From positions 310,915 through 374,914 of the forward strand of contig WBMW01002327.1 of NCBI GenBank assembly GCA_013396635.1: DNA of 64,000 nucleotides. The letters run 5' to 3'. This stretch comes from Penelope pileata. Lineage: Eukaryota; Chordata; Aves; Galliformes; Cracidae. Positions 1 to 12,300 of this stretch are shown in pieces. Both the position numbers and the translations under genes were made by a program. Under the pieces are notes generated by a model. The model was not told the DNA's origin. It searched no databases and saw only the letters and a program-made list of their open reading frames with translations. Positions within the stretch are counted from its first letter, which is position 1, and every line of letters starts with the position of its first letter.

Positions 1-3000
1 GGCATTTACCTCTTCTACAATCATTAACAATTAGCAATAGAACTACCACCCCACACCAGCGTTCCCATTCACTGCTTCTCATTCTAAAATGTACTCTTAT
101 TGTTCAAAGACAGTTGTCACACCCTACACAACACACAACTTCAATTACACAACAGTTCCTTTCCTTCTTTTCTTCCAAAGAAAGACTTACATAAGAATTA
201 TAAAATAGTCTCATTCAAATAGCATTTTAAACTTTTGTGTACACACACAAAACTTCCTCTCTCATATGCTCAAATATATTAAAGATTTTTTTTTTTTTTT
301 TTAAGATGATGAAGCTGTGAATAATCCAGATGAGTAACTCTACAGGACATCTACAACACGGCGCTCTGAGCTCACTTAATGAAATTTCTTCATTTCTTCC
401 CAATTACTTATGTTGCCCTCTCCTTATTTAAATATGTTTATCTATTTTACTCATCCCTGAGGAAAGAAGATTCTGTGACGTAGTGTGCAACGCTGTGTAG
501 CAATCCAGAAACCTCAACAAGCCCTGCCAATAAAGGCCTCTTAGTCACAGTATCTTCTAGGACTGTTCATCTGGGAGGATGCCAATAGAACAACCTAAGA
601 TGACTTTAACAGGCAATAAAAAGCTTTGACACCATTAACTTTAGGCTAAATTTAAAGACATGCAAATGAGGAACAACTGAAAGTAAGAATCCTCTATACA
701 AAAAAAAAAAAAAACAAAAAAAGAGAGAGAGAGAGAGATCAGTAATACTAGAAAAGATTCAGAAAAAAAAGACTCTCACCACACACAGTAAATGATTCTG
801 TAGAGCCATGCCTGTTTGTAGGGAAACATTTGATCCCAGCATGAGCTGATGATTCAGCACATGGTGGAGGGGCATGGCTGGCGCAGGGAATACTGGTAGA
901 TCCCTTGCACCTGTGACTGGAAGGGGTGGACCTGGGGTGCGGGGGTGCCCCAAGCTTAGATAAGGGCCAGGCAGGCAGAGCAGGAAGGAGCCAGAGAGAG
1001 AGAAGATCAGAAAGCAGTTGGAGAAGCAGCAGCACAAGGAAGGAGTTGAGGAAGCTGAAAATGATGTGCAGCAGAGACCCCAGCTCCATATGAAACAGAT
1101 GGCGTAGTTGCAAGAGTTTTGGGACTTTTTCCATTACGCTGTTGAAGGAATGATTGTACGCTATTGGGATTTGTCAAAGTACTACAAAACATGCCAAGAT
1201 TCAAGCCTACATGTACAATCATAAGATACTTCTATGCACATGTACATTGCAGAGATTATTCTCAAACCCAGTATGTGTAAGTACAAAACACGTATTTGTT
1301 TACTTCCATCCTGAAAGAAGGAAGGGCAAGCTTCTTACGGATACAAACTTACAAACTTTTACAGATAAATTGAAGATAAAACACTGCTCACTATGTAGCA
1401 ATGATATCAGTTGTACATAGGTTCAGTGGAACTGTAAATACTTCCTATCAGATAAAACCTAAGCCCACAGTCTTTATCCCTGCTGATCTTGACTGCAGCT
1501 GAAAGATGTTCTATGTAGGAACAAAAAATTACATTAACCATTATCTCCTGAACTTGGACACAAGCAGCAAGCTTGAAATCTGAAGACAGGAAGCACAGCA
1601 CTCCTAGATCAATAACAATGTTGCAGAAACAAGAGGTTTTGTAGAGGACTCTCACTTAGTATGCAACTCTTACTTCAGATCTTACAAAGAACTAAGAGGA
1701 ATGTTAGAATCTCCTGTATCCAGATGACTTCCTACCTCAGCTGCTCATCTGATCCCGGTGGGCAGTTCCAGGAATGCTCATCCCTACAGATTAAGCTGTC
1801 CTTCACATCCACCACCAAAAGACGTTAGGATGTTTGAAAGATTAAACTGAATGCAAAGCAAAATCCATTGTACCATTGCTTAGTTTTCTTAAGCAAATTA
1901 CAGTAGCAACTGACTTCTAATGCTAAGGAAGAAGCTCAGTCATTTATTTTATAAATACTGATTGGTGCAGATACAATTCCTATCAAAAATACTGAAGGGC
2001 ACTTCTCTTTGCAAATGATCACAGATCTATGAACTCCTTTGTTTGCCAGGAACGTTTCTTCACTGAATGCCCCAACTGCATCTCATGAAAACCAACAACT
2101 TTCTGCATGAGGACGCATCAGACATGGATAATTGATGGAGTTAGCCTCCAGCAGAGCTAGAAACTCTGAAAAACAACTTTAATGAAATACAATTAATACT
2201 GATAAATTCATTCTCGTCTAAGAGCACTTCCAAAAATGAAGGCTTTTGTGCATGCAGTAGAAGTGGAATAGAAAACCACACAACAAGACTGCATTGTGAG
2301 ATTTCGTTTCATTGAGCTAGTCCTGTAAAACTTAGAGAGCTCCTGCACACCCAGCTGACTGCCAACGAGTCGTTGTTCTCACTTCTTTCCATCACAGAAG
2401 GGAACTACGACACAAAATGAAATTAGTTCTGTGCATACCTGAGCATTTGTTTTAAGCTTTTCAGAATAAGCTGAGTTATTATTCTTGAATCATCATTTAC
2501 AATTAACTAAGAATTTGGAAACTGCAGGAACAGATGGCTGACTGTGATGTTATGATCAAAGCGCAGTGCAGACTGACTCACAATAATACATTATTACTGT
2601 ATCAATTACACTGAATTCAAGTTCCTAAGAGTTCTAAAGCAGTCAGGTTGCAGAGAGGCTGTGCAATTAAACTATTTGATATACAGCTCAGGATAATCAC
2701 TTACCAAGAGATAACTCACCTAGAGACACATGCAGGGACTAAAATTTCAAGTTTTTGCTTTAACAAGAACTTCTTATGGAAAATTATCATTCTAACTGAT
2801 AACCTTTTCAACAGTTTCAACAGAAGACTAAGAAAGAAATGAGCTCAGAAAATAAAGTCCTAGTGTACTCCTTCAATCTATTGTTTTGGCATGTAAGTAG
2901 AAAATTTCTATTATCATGTAATGCTTCCTCTGCAGGTGAGAGACTTGCGCAAAATTAGATTTAGACAAAAAGGATCCAAATTTCTGTCTCCTGCAGCATA

Positions 3001-6000
3001 CTAGCAATTAAATAAACATAAATGTATGCTTCTGTGATTAAGTGAGAAGTTATAAACAGAATATATAACTAGTGCATACACACAATGTCAGGAAATACTT
3101 GGTTAGATCTGCAACACGCATAGTGCATTCAGTTCTTGCAGTTGCAAGTGCCCTATAAATCCATGCTGACATTTATATACAGACATGTTGCAAGTGTAAT
3201 AAGCACAAGCTGAGAACCAGAACTGATTATTTTGAATGACCTCAAGAAGAATAAAAGAAAAAGCTAGGAACAACCAATTTTTATCTGTGCAGACAGTCAC
3301 TATGCATGACTCCAAGCAGCAAGAGCAAGAGGATATGTACACCCACTTGAGTTTTGCAAGCGAACATGAGGCTACTTGAGTGTTCTCTGCTAGTTTCTAA
3401 TCCAAAATCTGAACCAGCTTCAGTGTGATGCTGTTCTGGAACTAATAAGTCTCTTTTCTCTCAAGAATTATGAGCTTGGGGCACAACATATATTAATGGG
3501 ACTACATGGCTTCCAGACTACAGAGGACCCACAACAAAAGAAACTGAGGTCTGTCTGAAAGAAGCAGATTGTTTCCACTGTCTTCAGAGACTTGTGACAT
3601 GGAGGGTCACAACCTATATCCATTTTCCTCTCTCTGCAAGAAAAACAAAAAGCAAAACCAAAAATCTACCTTTTTTTTCAATGAATCTACCTTAATACTC
3701 AGAGAAGACACAGCAGCTTTGCTGCAAATGCTCTTGCAAACTGCAGACAACCTTTGCAAGGCATAAAAAAGAATCAGACAGTTTGTATGGTCGTGTTAAG
3801 TTTTTTCCCAATTTTAACCACACTAAAATGAAAAGAATTTTCCAATCCTGTTTCTGCAATCAGCCAGCAGGTCTCATTTTACCCACAAGCTGAAACATCT
3901 CTAGGTCTTTAGGAACACTTGGAGATTATCAGCCAAATGAGTTTCCTAACTAAACACAGTGATAGCTCCGTGCTGTGTGGGAACAGCAAATGATTCATCT
4001 GCTCATCAGCCTGGCAACACGCTGCCAGCAGCAGCGAGCTCTCTGGGATCAGGAGCTATAGACTGTCGGGTACATCAATTCACAGCTGATCAGCTCATGC
4101 ACTTCATACTCCAGAGCTGTCAATCCAGTATCTTTCATAAGCAACAAAAGCACTAGAAAGCCTTGTACATCAAAGGAATAGAAAATTTAAGGGTAAACTA
4201 GATGTTCTAAAAATAATTTAAGTCTAATTTTAAATTCCTTAAATTATAGTTGGAAGAGAAAATGTGCAAAAAATGACTTAAGTGAATAAAAATCACTACA
4301 AATGTTATAAAAGTATTCTTTACATCAAAGAAATAATGGGTTTGGCTTCAAATGAAACAATCACAACATCTTATATAGCCGGACAGAATAACAAATTGTT
4401 TTTTCAAACTCTGAAATAAACAGACAATTTGTTCCAATTTAAGTGACCTTTAGATCTTAGACACACAATTATTTCAAAGCAATCCTTTTGATAAATTTTC
4501 TCTACATTAATTAATTTCTCATTTTAAATTCCATTAGTACTTGATCACCACAGCATGAGAGCAAGAGAGTCGTCCCAATACATAATGAGGAACCTGAGTA
4601 CACTAATCTGCTCTCACTTTCATTAATATTGTAAATTATCCATCTCAAACCAACAGGAAACATTTTGAAATAAGGTATTAATGCAGACAGTCTCAGAACA
4701 GCAAGATTAGATTCTGACACGCTGAGCTTATTTGTAATGCTGCTGAAATTAAACATACTACTTATAGAGGGGAAAAAAACGTACGTACAGCTAAGGATTT
4801 ACAAGACAGAGCCTGCTAAAACCTGCTCTCACTCTGTTAAAAAGCAATTTGAATTTTGCCACTGACATAAATTCAAACAGTAAATGCTTCAAAGGAAGCT
4901 GTAGTTTCACAAAAAGGTCGCTATTTATATCCATCTTGTATTAATTATCTTTTCCCATAAAAACTGCTAAACATCTGCAAACTTATGCTGTTCGTAGCAG
5001 CCCTCTTGCTGAAAAAAACCCACAGTGCTTCTTCTCTGAGGAATCATTTAAGTCATATTGTTACGCTATCAAAAAGCAGATTAACAGCTCCAGAGGCAGT
5101 GCCTGATTGGTGAGCTCTGCACTAAGACAACCAGTCATATAAACAACAGCAATTATTCCCTGTTAGAGAAGGTTTCTAAAAATTTAAAGCTTTGAGGCTC
5201 ACACACATTTCCATGGAAAAAAAACATTTCTCACTTTTATCACTAATTTTCAAATAGCGCAATATCAAATAGGGTAATAACAAACTTCTGAATGCCCCAC
5301 GTTTAAAGACTGCCTGCAAGACAATTCAAATAGAAATATGTTTCCACTTCTCAGAATCTGGATAACTTGCAGATTCAAAGCAAGCTTGTACCTGAAGATA
5401 TTTCAATACACCTTCATAACAAGTGTCATCTTCAGCTGCAAAATAACTCAGCTCTCTTCTCAAGCTTTGCAGTAATTCTAGCTAATCAATACTAAGAACT
5501 ATATATCCTGAAGGATTCCATCTGTGGAGAGTGGCAGTGGAAGCGTGCAGTTCAGAGGAGGCTGCACTTTTAAACTTCAGTGGCAAGTGCAGACAGAAGC
5601 CCTGCAATCTAGAAAAGCTGGGATGAAGACAGCAACAACCAAAGAGTTTACTCTTCTGGTTATTATACGAATTAATAAATAAAATAAAACCAACTGCCCT
5701 ATTATTTTGACTGACTTACCAAAACCTACCAAGTGTCAAAAATTGTGCTTATTCTACTTCAAAATACAAGGTCCTTCTGAAAAACATCCAAAACCATGCA
5801 AACAAGTAAAAATACTGTCACATACTACAAAGCATTCAGCTGTCAAGCAAGCACACTGGTTCTAGAAAGCAAGAAAATTTCAAAAGCACGAGTTCAGAGC
5901 ATCACTGAAATGAAACACTGGTCATTTTGCCCTGGACTTATCTCATGAAATGACAGCTTCTGGCCTGCAGCTGGTTTCTAGCCTTCTTTAGTAGTCAATG

Positions 6001-6389
6001 GAGGCTGAATGTACTTAGACAATCCACTTTAAATCATTTCCTCTTAAAAGAGATAGGTAAAACAACTCATCTGAGCTGCAACCTAAAAATGAGGTATTTT
6101 TCTTCACTGGTCATAGAAAAGGCCTAAGGTGACTACTTCAGGTTTCTAAACACCTCAAGTTAGGCAAAAGACATAGAGTCCTTCAAAGATTCAGGAACTC
6201 CTCAGATTCAACTTCTGGGAAAATCTGTACTTTTCATCCTCCTCCCCAACAGATCGTCATTCATTCCGTTAAATATTAAAGACTCATATTGAGAGTTTTC
6301 TTGAAATATATCCCAAAATACTTGAAATATTTGAACCCTGAGCTTCTATTTCCTAGCTGTAAGTCAGACTGTCATTTTAAATGTCTTAC
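1..6389 (-). other. SPAG16: SPAG16 intron downstream of coding exon 4 (no exon found)
   Basis: This AT-rich stretch follows the donor of SPAG16 exon 4 on the minus strand and should be intron 4. I searched it by eye for the next exon, which should begin with the G that completes a TGG codon and continue with a Tyr-Glu-Leu-like segment. No match with a usable acceptor and donor was found. The nearest candidate, around 5,391, reads Tyr-Lys-Leu and then diverges. The stretch otherwise holds homopolymer runs and short chance open frames. The remaining SPAG16 exons, including the WD-repeat part, probably lie to the left of the window. Confidence 0.6.
700..738. repeat. A-rich run followed by (GA)n microsatellite
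   Basis: A poly-A run with one interruption passes directly into about eight GA dinucleotides. This is simple-sequence DNA inside the SPAG16 intron. An A-rich run next to a microsatellite can be left by an old retroposed element, but no element body is recognisable beside it. Confidence 0.85.
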
Positions 6390-6517
6390 CATTCAGTTTG
6401 GAAGCAGTCAAGGGTTCTGGACATTCCCAGCCCGACCAGAAAATTGCAGAAGAAGTCATCCATGGCTTCAGGTACTTCAGACACTGATTTCTCAGAAGTC
6501 AGAACTGATTTTGAAGC
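6390..6517 (-). CDS. SPAG16: SPAG16 coding exon 4 (LisH-like segment)
   Basis: This 128-nt exon reads on the minus strand with acceptor ATTTCAG before 6,517 and donor GTAAGAC from 6,389. It encodes 42 residues plus two bases (TG) of a Trp codon, so it enters in phase 0 and leaves in phase 2. The second half reads VPEAMDDFFCNFLVGLGMSR followed by TLDCFQTEW. This closely matches the human SPAG16 segment around EDFLCNFLIKMGMTRTLDCF and has the spacing of a LisH dimerisation motif. SPAG16 is the vertebrate PF20 orthologue, a WD-repeat protein of the ciliary and flagellar central apparatus. The match is clear from recalled human sequence; no alignment was run. Confidence 0.92.
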
Positions 6518-9500
6518 CTGAAATTAAAATGTGCAGTTTTTATTAAACCTACAGGAGAAAGGTAGTTATCACGCCATTTCTGAAGTCATCTAAAGTCATA
6601 GCTCTATTGGAGTACAGCTGAATTCTTCCTTGTCTTTGCTGATCAGAACTGCAGTCACTGACTCAGTACTTTCTGTCACAGTTTATAGGTAAGTTTATAG
6701 AGAACTAAGTCAAAAACCACCTGATTTAAGCAAGTACTCTGAACCTGGCACCATCTGACATGGGTCCGAAACTGTTTGAACTGACGGATGTTTTTCTGTC
6801 ACTGAACAGAGTGTTCTACTCCTGCACCCTCTGGTGCAGGACCACTTCAGAACCACCAATGAGACAATCAGTACTTCCTCTCTTGAAGAATGTAGAAGTC
6901 CAAGGTGACAGTAAAATGGCTGATATTCTTTTTTATAATGAGCCATACAATGGAATGACTCAGAGCTGCACCTCCATCATTTGATACCTTACTTAGGAAG
7001 TCCCACAAAGACCAGCTTCTCCTTTTCCTCTCCACATCCATGTGCAGACACTGAATGAAGCTGTCAGACAACATTCCTACAAGTGTTAGCAGAATGCAGA
7101 TGGTGCAGCGGGGCTTCATATGCAGTTCCTCTAGTGCCACCAAGACAGACAGCTATCAAGATTAACTCATGAGTCAATGACAGTTGCCAAAAGCTGAATC
7201 AAAACAGAACAGATTTTACTACAGAGAAAAATACCTTCCAGACCTTTCTGTTGTAATATCAATTTATTTCCTCCACCCAACTGCATTCAGCCCATTCAGT
7301 GAATAGCTTGATATTAAGCTCATCCAGAGGGGCTCTGAGATACGAGGAGGTATGAAAATAAAATACAACCCAGCCTGAGACTTCCCCTCCCAAAGCCATT
7401 TAATCAGGTGAGAGAGACTGCTGCAACTCAGCAGCTACTTGACGTACCTAAAAGCATTTAAGGAACTCCACGTTGGGCAAAACACACTGCAATGGACTTG
7501 CTTAACAGTGCAGGCTACTAAGACCACGCTGCACAAGCCTGTCCTCCTAGTGAAGCAATGACAGAACAAAACCTGAGCTTAACAACTACCTAGTCTGGAG
7601 AATTTTGATAACTCCAGCTATTTGTGGTTTATTCCTGGCCTTAGTGGGAGCTTGTATGGAGTTTACACGGCAAGGTTTTTTTAGCAAGGGGGCTGCAGGG
7701 TGCCCTCTGTGAGCAGGGTCCTGGACCTGCCCACATCACATCACATCAGAGCCAGCTCCAGCTGCTCGCAGAGGGACGCACCGCTGGCCAGAGCTGAGCC
7801 GTGAGCAACGCTGGGCGTGCCTCTGGGGGAGCAGATTTAAGGAAGGAATCAACTGCTGCACAACAGCAGCTGAGAGAGAGAAGTGAGAGATGGGAGAGAA
7901 AGGGCACTGCTGCCCCAAAGGTCAGAGAAGGAGGAGAGGAGATGCTCTATCAACACGACTGCATAAATTACCTGGAGGTATAGGCATTTCTCCTGATACA
8001 GTCAAAACATGCAAAAACATGGAAGTTCTCATAGCCATTTTTTATGAAACAGAAAGTGTATAATCCAAGCTAGATGTTTTCTGCTTGATAGGTATGTGTA
8101 AGACCAAGGCAATACGAAGACTAAGACAACATGCCAAGTACACCACTATATTTAGCATATTTTCATGACTGGAGATGCAGTACATCAGACAGGTCTTACT
8201 TTCTAATTGTGGTAATATATGAACCAAAGAGCGCATCTGCAGACATGCAGCTGCATTCTCTTCCTTGCTCTTCTTTCTTCATTCTGAGTGAGGCAAATGT
8301 CTAATATCATTCCTCGTAGTCTCCCAAGCACATCTATAAACTCAGTCTTCGGAAGAAATGACACAGCTTGATTCCCTAAATAAATGGAAATATGAGAGGA
8401 ATCCATTTCATCGGCACAGAAGAGAATTTATTAGCTAGGTACTAGCACTGAGAATCATTTCAGGAACTGAGCAGGGAACAGCACAGGGAAAAATGAACAC
8501 AGGCTAACATGCCCGTTATTGGAAGAGGTCCTCAGGAAACTGGAGGAAAATTTCTAGCTCTTCTGCAGACTGCACCGGTGATATTAGGCTAGCCACTTTC
8601 TGGAACCCGATCTTAACCTCAGATGAGTATCCACAGAATGGCAAGCAGCAATTTTTTATGTATATTTACCTCTTCAGAAATGAGGGAAAGGCAATCTACT
8701 ACTAAGTGGGATGTTAACAGACATCCCACAGTACCCACATAGACAAAACCATTACTCGGACTATATGGTCAGATTCCTTTCAAGTATTTGTTCTCAGCTA
8801 AATATTTCTATTTGAATTACAATCCTCAAAAGACTTTAAGCATAAGGATTGCACGTATGACCAATAGATTAATTGCTGAGTGCTTAACCCTAGGGATTTC
8901 CACAATGTTTGCAAGACTTTTTGCCCAGTGAAGAAAGATTAAAATCAGGTAAATAAATAATTTCTCCAGAAAACAAGATGATATGTTCCTGCAAAACTCA
9001 GACTAGAAAGGCAGGGGAAAAAAATTCAAAGATTTTCAACAGGATCAAACTAAATAATCAAACTTAGGTAACAAAATAGAAGGTTAATGAAGGCAGTGTG
9101 ACTTCAGGTTATCATTTAGAATCCTAAGAAAATAAAGGTCTGGGAATGAAAGTGTAATAGCTGCATCTACTGAAGAAAGTAATTCACACTGCTTTCTTTC
9201 ATCTTTGTGATTTTCCAGAAGTTTTGAAACCTTTTCCTTGGGTCCCTATCAGCTGAAGATATTCTTTAATATGCAAAATATTCTGATGCTCGTGTCTAAA
9301 AATAGCTTATATAACTTTATAATGTCTCAAAGCAAGGACAACGGAAAAAATAAATCATGAGTTGTGACAGAAAAGGATGAAAGGAACAGAAACAGTGAGT
9401 AAAATCACTGCTAAGCAAAGTACGTCTTGCTCTGCAAAACTCTATTTTGTAACAGCTGCCATTTCACCTCCAGATCAGAGGAAAAATGGCATTTAGAGAT

Positions 9501-11725
9501 TTGAGCTCCACCAGTCTCATTGTTATCTTAGGATCCAAACACAAAAACGTGCACTAATTTTCAGATGAGAGCCACAAGCTCCTTAACAGACCAGCAGTTC
9601 CCCTGCACGCAGACTGAGATCCAGAAGAGGGGGCAGGAAAAGGGGACCAAAGAGCCTCAATATCCCCTGTAGAGACATCACCTTAATTCCACACAGTGGT
9701 TGGGTTTTTTTGGAAAAAAAAAAAAAAAAGCACCATCTCATTTGCTTATGTTTGCTCTTCTTCATTTAGTAATTAGTGCTAATTACTTTGGAAGGAAGTT
9801 TGAAAATAAGAATTTCTCTTAGATTTTCCTGGCTCTACTTGACCTTTTTCTTACAGAGCATAAAAGAAACTGCAGTTACTATAAATACCCAAAGCTGAAC
9901 GCCTGCACGTGGCAAATTGCTAAAATATTTCTGGATGCTCACTTGATCCATGCTTTCTCCATAAAATTTATTTTCTTAATGAAAACATTTGCATATAGTA
10001 CTGAAATGCTATCTTTAATAAAGAATTAGGCACACAGGTTACTACAAACAGCAAATATACACAACCATCACTTAAAACTGTTTATTGCACTAAAGCTCTT
10101 TGAGGATGCAGTTATCACCTAATTTAACTTATTTTAGCCAAGCTTAGAAGCTGGTAATTGAAAAAAAAAAAAAAGTACCAGTTATTTATCATGTGAAGAC
10201 AGCCCTCGACCGTGCTTCTTAGCTCATAGCTGGAATATTGATTCAGTGTTAATTCATGGAAACACTGCTTCCACTTGGGTCAGCGAAAGCATCTGCTGCA
10301 GCACTTGGTTCTTGCAATGAATTGGCATCAAACAATGTAGTCATTGAGCTTCACAAAACACGCAGTGCATCCTTACGAAAGCTGTCAAGGAACTAGCAAG
10401 TGTATTATTCTTTTTTTTTCCCCCATGTCTTTCTGCCTAGAGGTTGAAAATATGATTTCAATTTCAAAATTATGGAAAAAAATGAAGCCTCCAAACGATG
10501 AGCCAAGAAGCAAGAAGACAGACATCTATTAGCATAAGTACAAAATCAAAGAGAATTTGAGTTTAACTATATCTTCTTTTGATTTAAGTAAAGCTCTCAG
10601 TTTCTTCCATTTGAGTAAATGGGATAGATACTGTTCCAGTCATCAACAGAGGTAAAATATTAGTTATTCCACTGTCAAAAGATTAATAAACAAATTCCTC
10701 CTCATTTATTTTTTTTTTATTTATTTGAATGCCACTTTGCAGTGAAACAGGTACAACTGCAGCAATCCCTAAAGAGCATTCTGTATTTCCACTGTTTGGT
10801 TAACAGTAAGTTATAAAAGCTTCTGGAGTCTTTCCCTTAACTGAACTGTCAGGCATATCCAGTTCCAAAACACATTGAGACTCACAGTGAAAACTAGCAA
10901 CAACAAAGTTTCATCTAAAATACAAAACAGATTGTTGATATGCAGTGGTGCAAAAGAAAACACAGGATTTTTTTTCCTCCATTCTGATACTAAGAAACAT
11001 TCAGAATTTTAACTTCTTAATATTTTGCCTTTGTAAAACAGACTACAATGATAGCTTACTGATGAGGCTAGAAGACAGTGGTGTTATTAGAAACACAGTA
11101 GGGAAAAGCACTTTTCCATTAGGCTGCAATAAGCCAATACAATAAAATATTTTGGAAAATGCAATGCAACAATCCCGTTGTGGAATTCCAAACTATCACG
11201 GCTGTTTTGAAATTACATTGTGAACGTTAAGAAGCACTGGAAACTAATGCTAAGTGTGAAAAGACTGATAATTTCATTAATTTTCTGAATTAACACAGCG
11301 TAGCAGCCCCTTCTTTATTTTTAATGTCTAAACAAACTTTTTCAGTGAAGTGTTCAAGTACAGGCTCCTGTGGGTGGTGTGTAGGCAGCCATTTTCCTGT
11401 ATGAAGGACCACACTCATTTATTCTACTCACATAATAAAACCAAACCTAAAATACTGATTTTACTCATGTTTTTGAACAAATCTATATATTCGAAACATG
11501 ACGTCATTTATGGGCCATATGATGAATGACAGTTAAAGGAAGACGAGACACAGGAAATTTAAGTTACTTTTTCCACTGTGGCATGTTCAGTCCTAGAAAC
11601 TTTTAAAAATAAGACATAGTCTTTTCCACAAAATACTTCACAACTCAAATCAATTCTGATGTGCACTTTTTAACCCAGTAACACCAGCTAATTTACAGTC
11701 TTATCAATTTTTATGAAGTTCTTAC
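6518..11725 (-). other. SPAG16: SPAG16 intron 3
   Basis: About 5.2 kb lies between coding exons 3 and 4. It is AT-rich, with homopolymer runs (for example near 9,710 and 10,160) and no recognisable gene on either strand. A 9-bp perfect inverted repeat with a 4-base loop sits at 6,820-6,841. No CR1 3' end was recognised. Confidence 0.8.
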
Positions 11726-11857
11726 TAAAATGTGGGCATCTTCAGCCTGCTCTTGAATGGTCTGCAGAGCCTTGGACAGATCCTCGTCAACTTCCTGAGG
11801 ACTAACGATGAGATCCTCATCATCTTCCTGAGGACTAAACACATCATCTGCTGGAAT
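11726..11857 (-). CDS. SPAG16: SPAG16 coding exon 3 (acidic segment with 11-residue duplication)
   Basis: This 132-nt, 44-residue exon is in phase 0 at both ends, with acceptor CCCTTAG before 11,857 and donor GTAAGAA from 11,725. It begins IPADDVFSPQED and ends SKALQTIQEQAEDAHIL. This aligns with human SPAG16 from IPDDNFS to IQMAQEQATDTEIL. The chicken-type exon is longer by 11 residues because SPQE-x-DEDL-xx occurs twice in tandem (residues 8-18 and 19-29 of the exon). The segment is strongly acidic and then probably helical (ALQTIQEQAED). It lies before the LisH-like exon 4. The function of this N-terminal tail is not known to me. Confidence 0.92.
11771..11836 (-). repeat. SPAG16: 33-bp in-frame tandem duplication inside SPAG16 exon 3
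   Basis: Two adjacent 33-nt units (11,804-11,836 and 11,771-11,803) share a 24-nt block that differs at only two positions. On the coding strand each unit encodes SPQE-[DV]-DEDL plus two residues. Removing one unit restores colinearity with the human sequence. Confidence 0.85.
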
Positions 11858-12253
11858 CTAAGGGAAATGATTTAGAGAATGAGTATTGATATGTAATAAA
11901 TCTTTCTGAGTTCAAGTGTTTCTGCCTCCAATACCACTACTGAAAACAACCTCATTCCCCTTAAAAATATTTTGCCCTACTTAAATACATTTAGCTACAG
12001 AAAGATTCATTACAAATAAGCTGAAACGGAAACGCTCACATCTTTTTAAAAGTATTTAGTGTTGAAATAAAAGGCATAACAAAAACTCATGCTTTTTCTC
12101 TTGAAAAATAGCAATACACTCATCATCATCACACTTGAGAAAAGGAGGTTCACGCCACAACTCCTCCTAGGATGTTTTCATGTTGAAGTAAATAAAAAAA
12201 AATTAAATTCTTTACTGCAGATATCATGCAAGATAATCCATTCAGCAAATTAC
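11858..12253 (-). other. SPAG16: SPAG16 intron 2
   Basis: A short 396-bp intron between coding exons 2 and 3, with donor GTAATT and acceptor CCCTTAG on the minus strand. It is AT-rich and nothing else is visible in it. Confidence 0.85.
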
Positions 12254-12300
12254 CTCTTCAAGCTGATAATCATCCTTAGAGTAGTCTGTTATAGTAATTT
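12254..12300 (-). CDS. SPAG16: SPAG16 coding exon 2 (47 nt)
   Basis: This small exon on the minus strand has acceptor CCTGCAG just before 12,300 and donor GTAATT from 12,253. It enters in phase 1, completes a codon with AA, and encodes ITITDYSKDDYQLEE, ending in phase 0 so that it joins exon 3 cleanly. Human SPAG16 has VTITEASEDDYEYEE at the same place, directly before the IPDDNFS segment. The order, phase and spacing to exon 3 (396-bp intron) make the assignment firm. The acceptor has a short, purine-interrupted pyrimidine tract. An in-frame stop lies just upstream of the acceptor, so the exon cannot extend far 5' in this frame. Confidence 0.87.

Noticed and set aside
5340..5466. Possible SPAG16 exon reading Tyr-Lys-Leu after a CAG at about 5,392 (minus), or a short exon near 5,390-5,440
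   Set aside because: After the first three residues the translation bears no resemblance to SPAG16, and no suitable donor closes an exon in phase.
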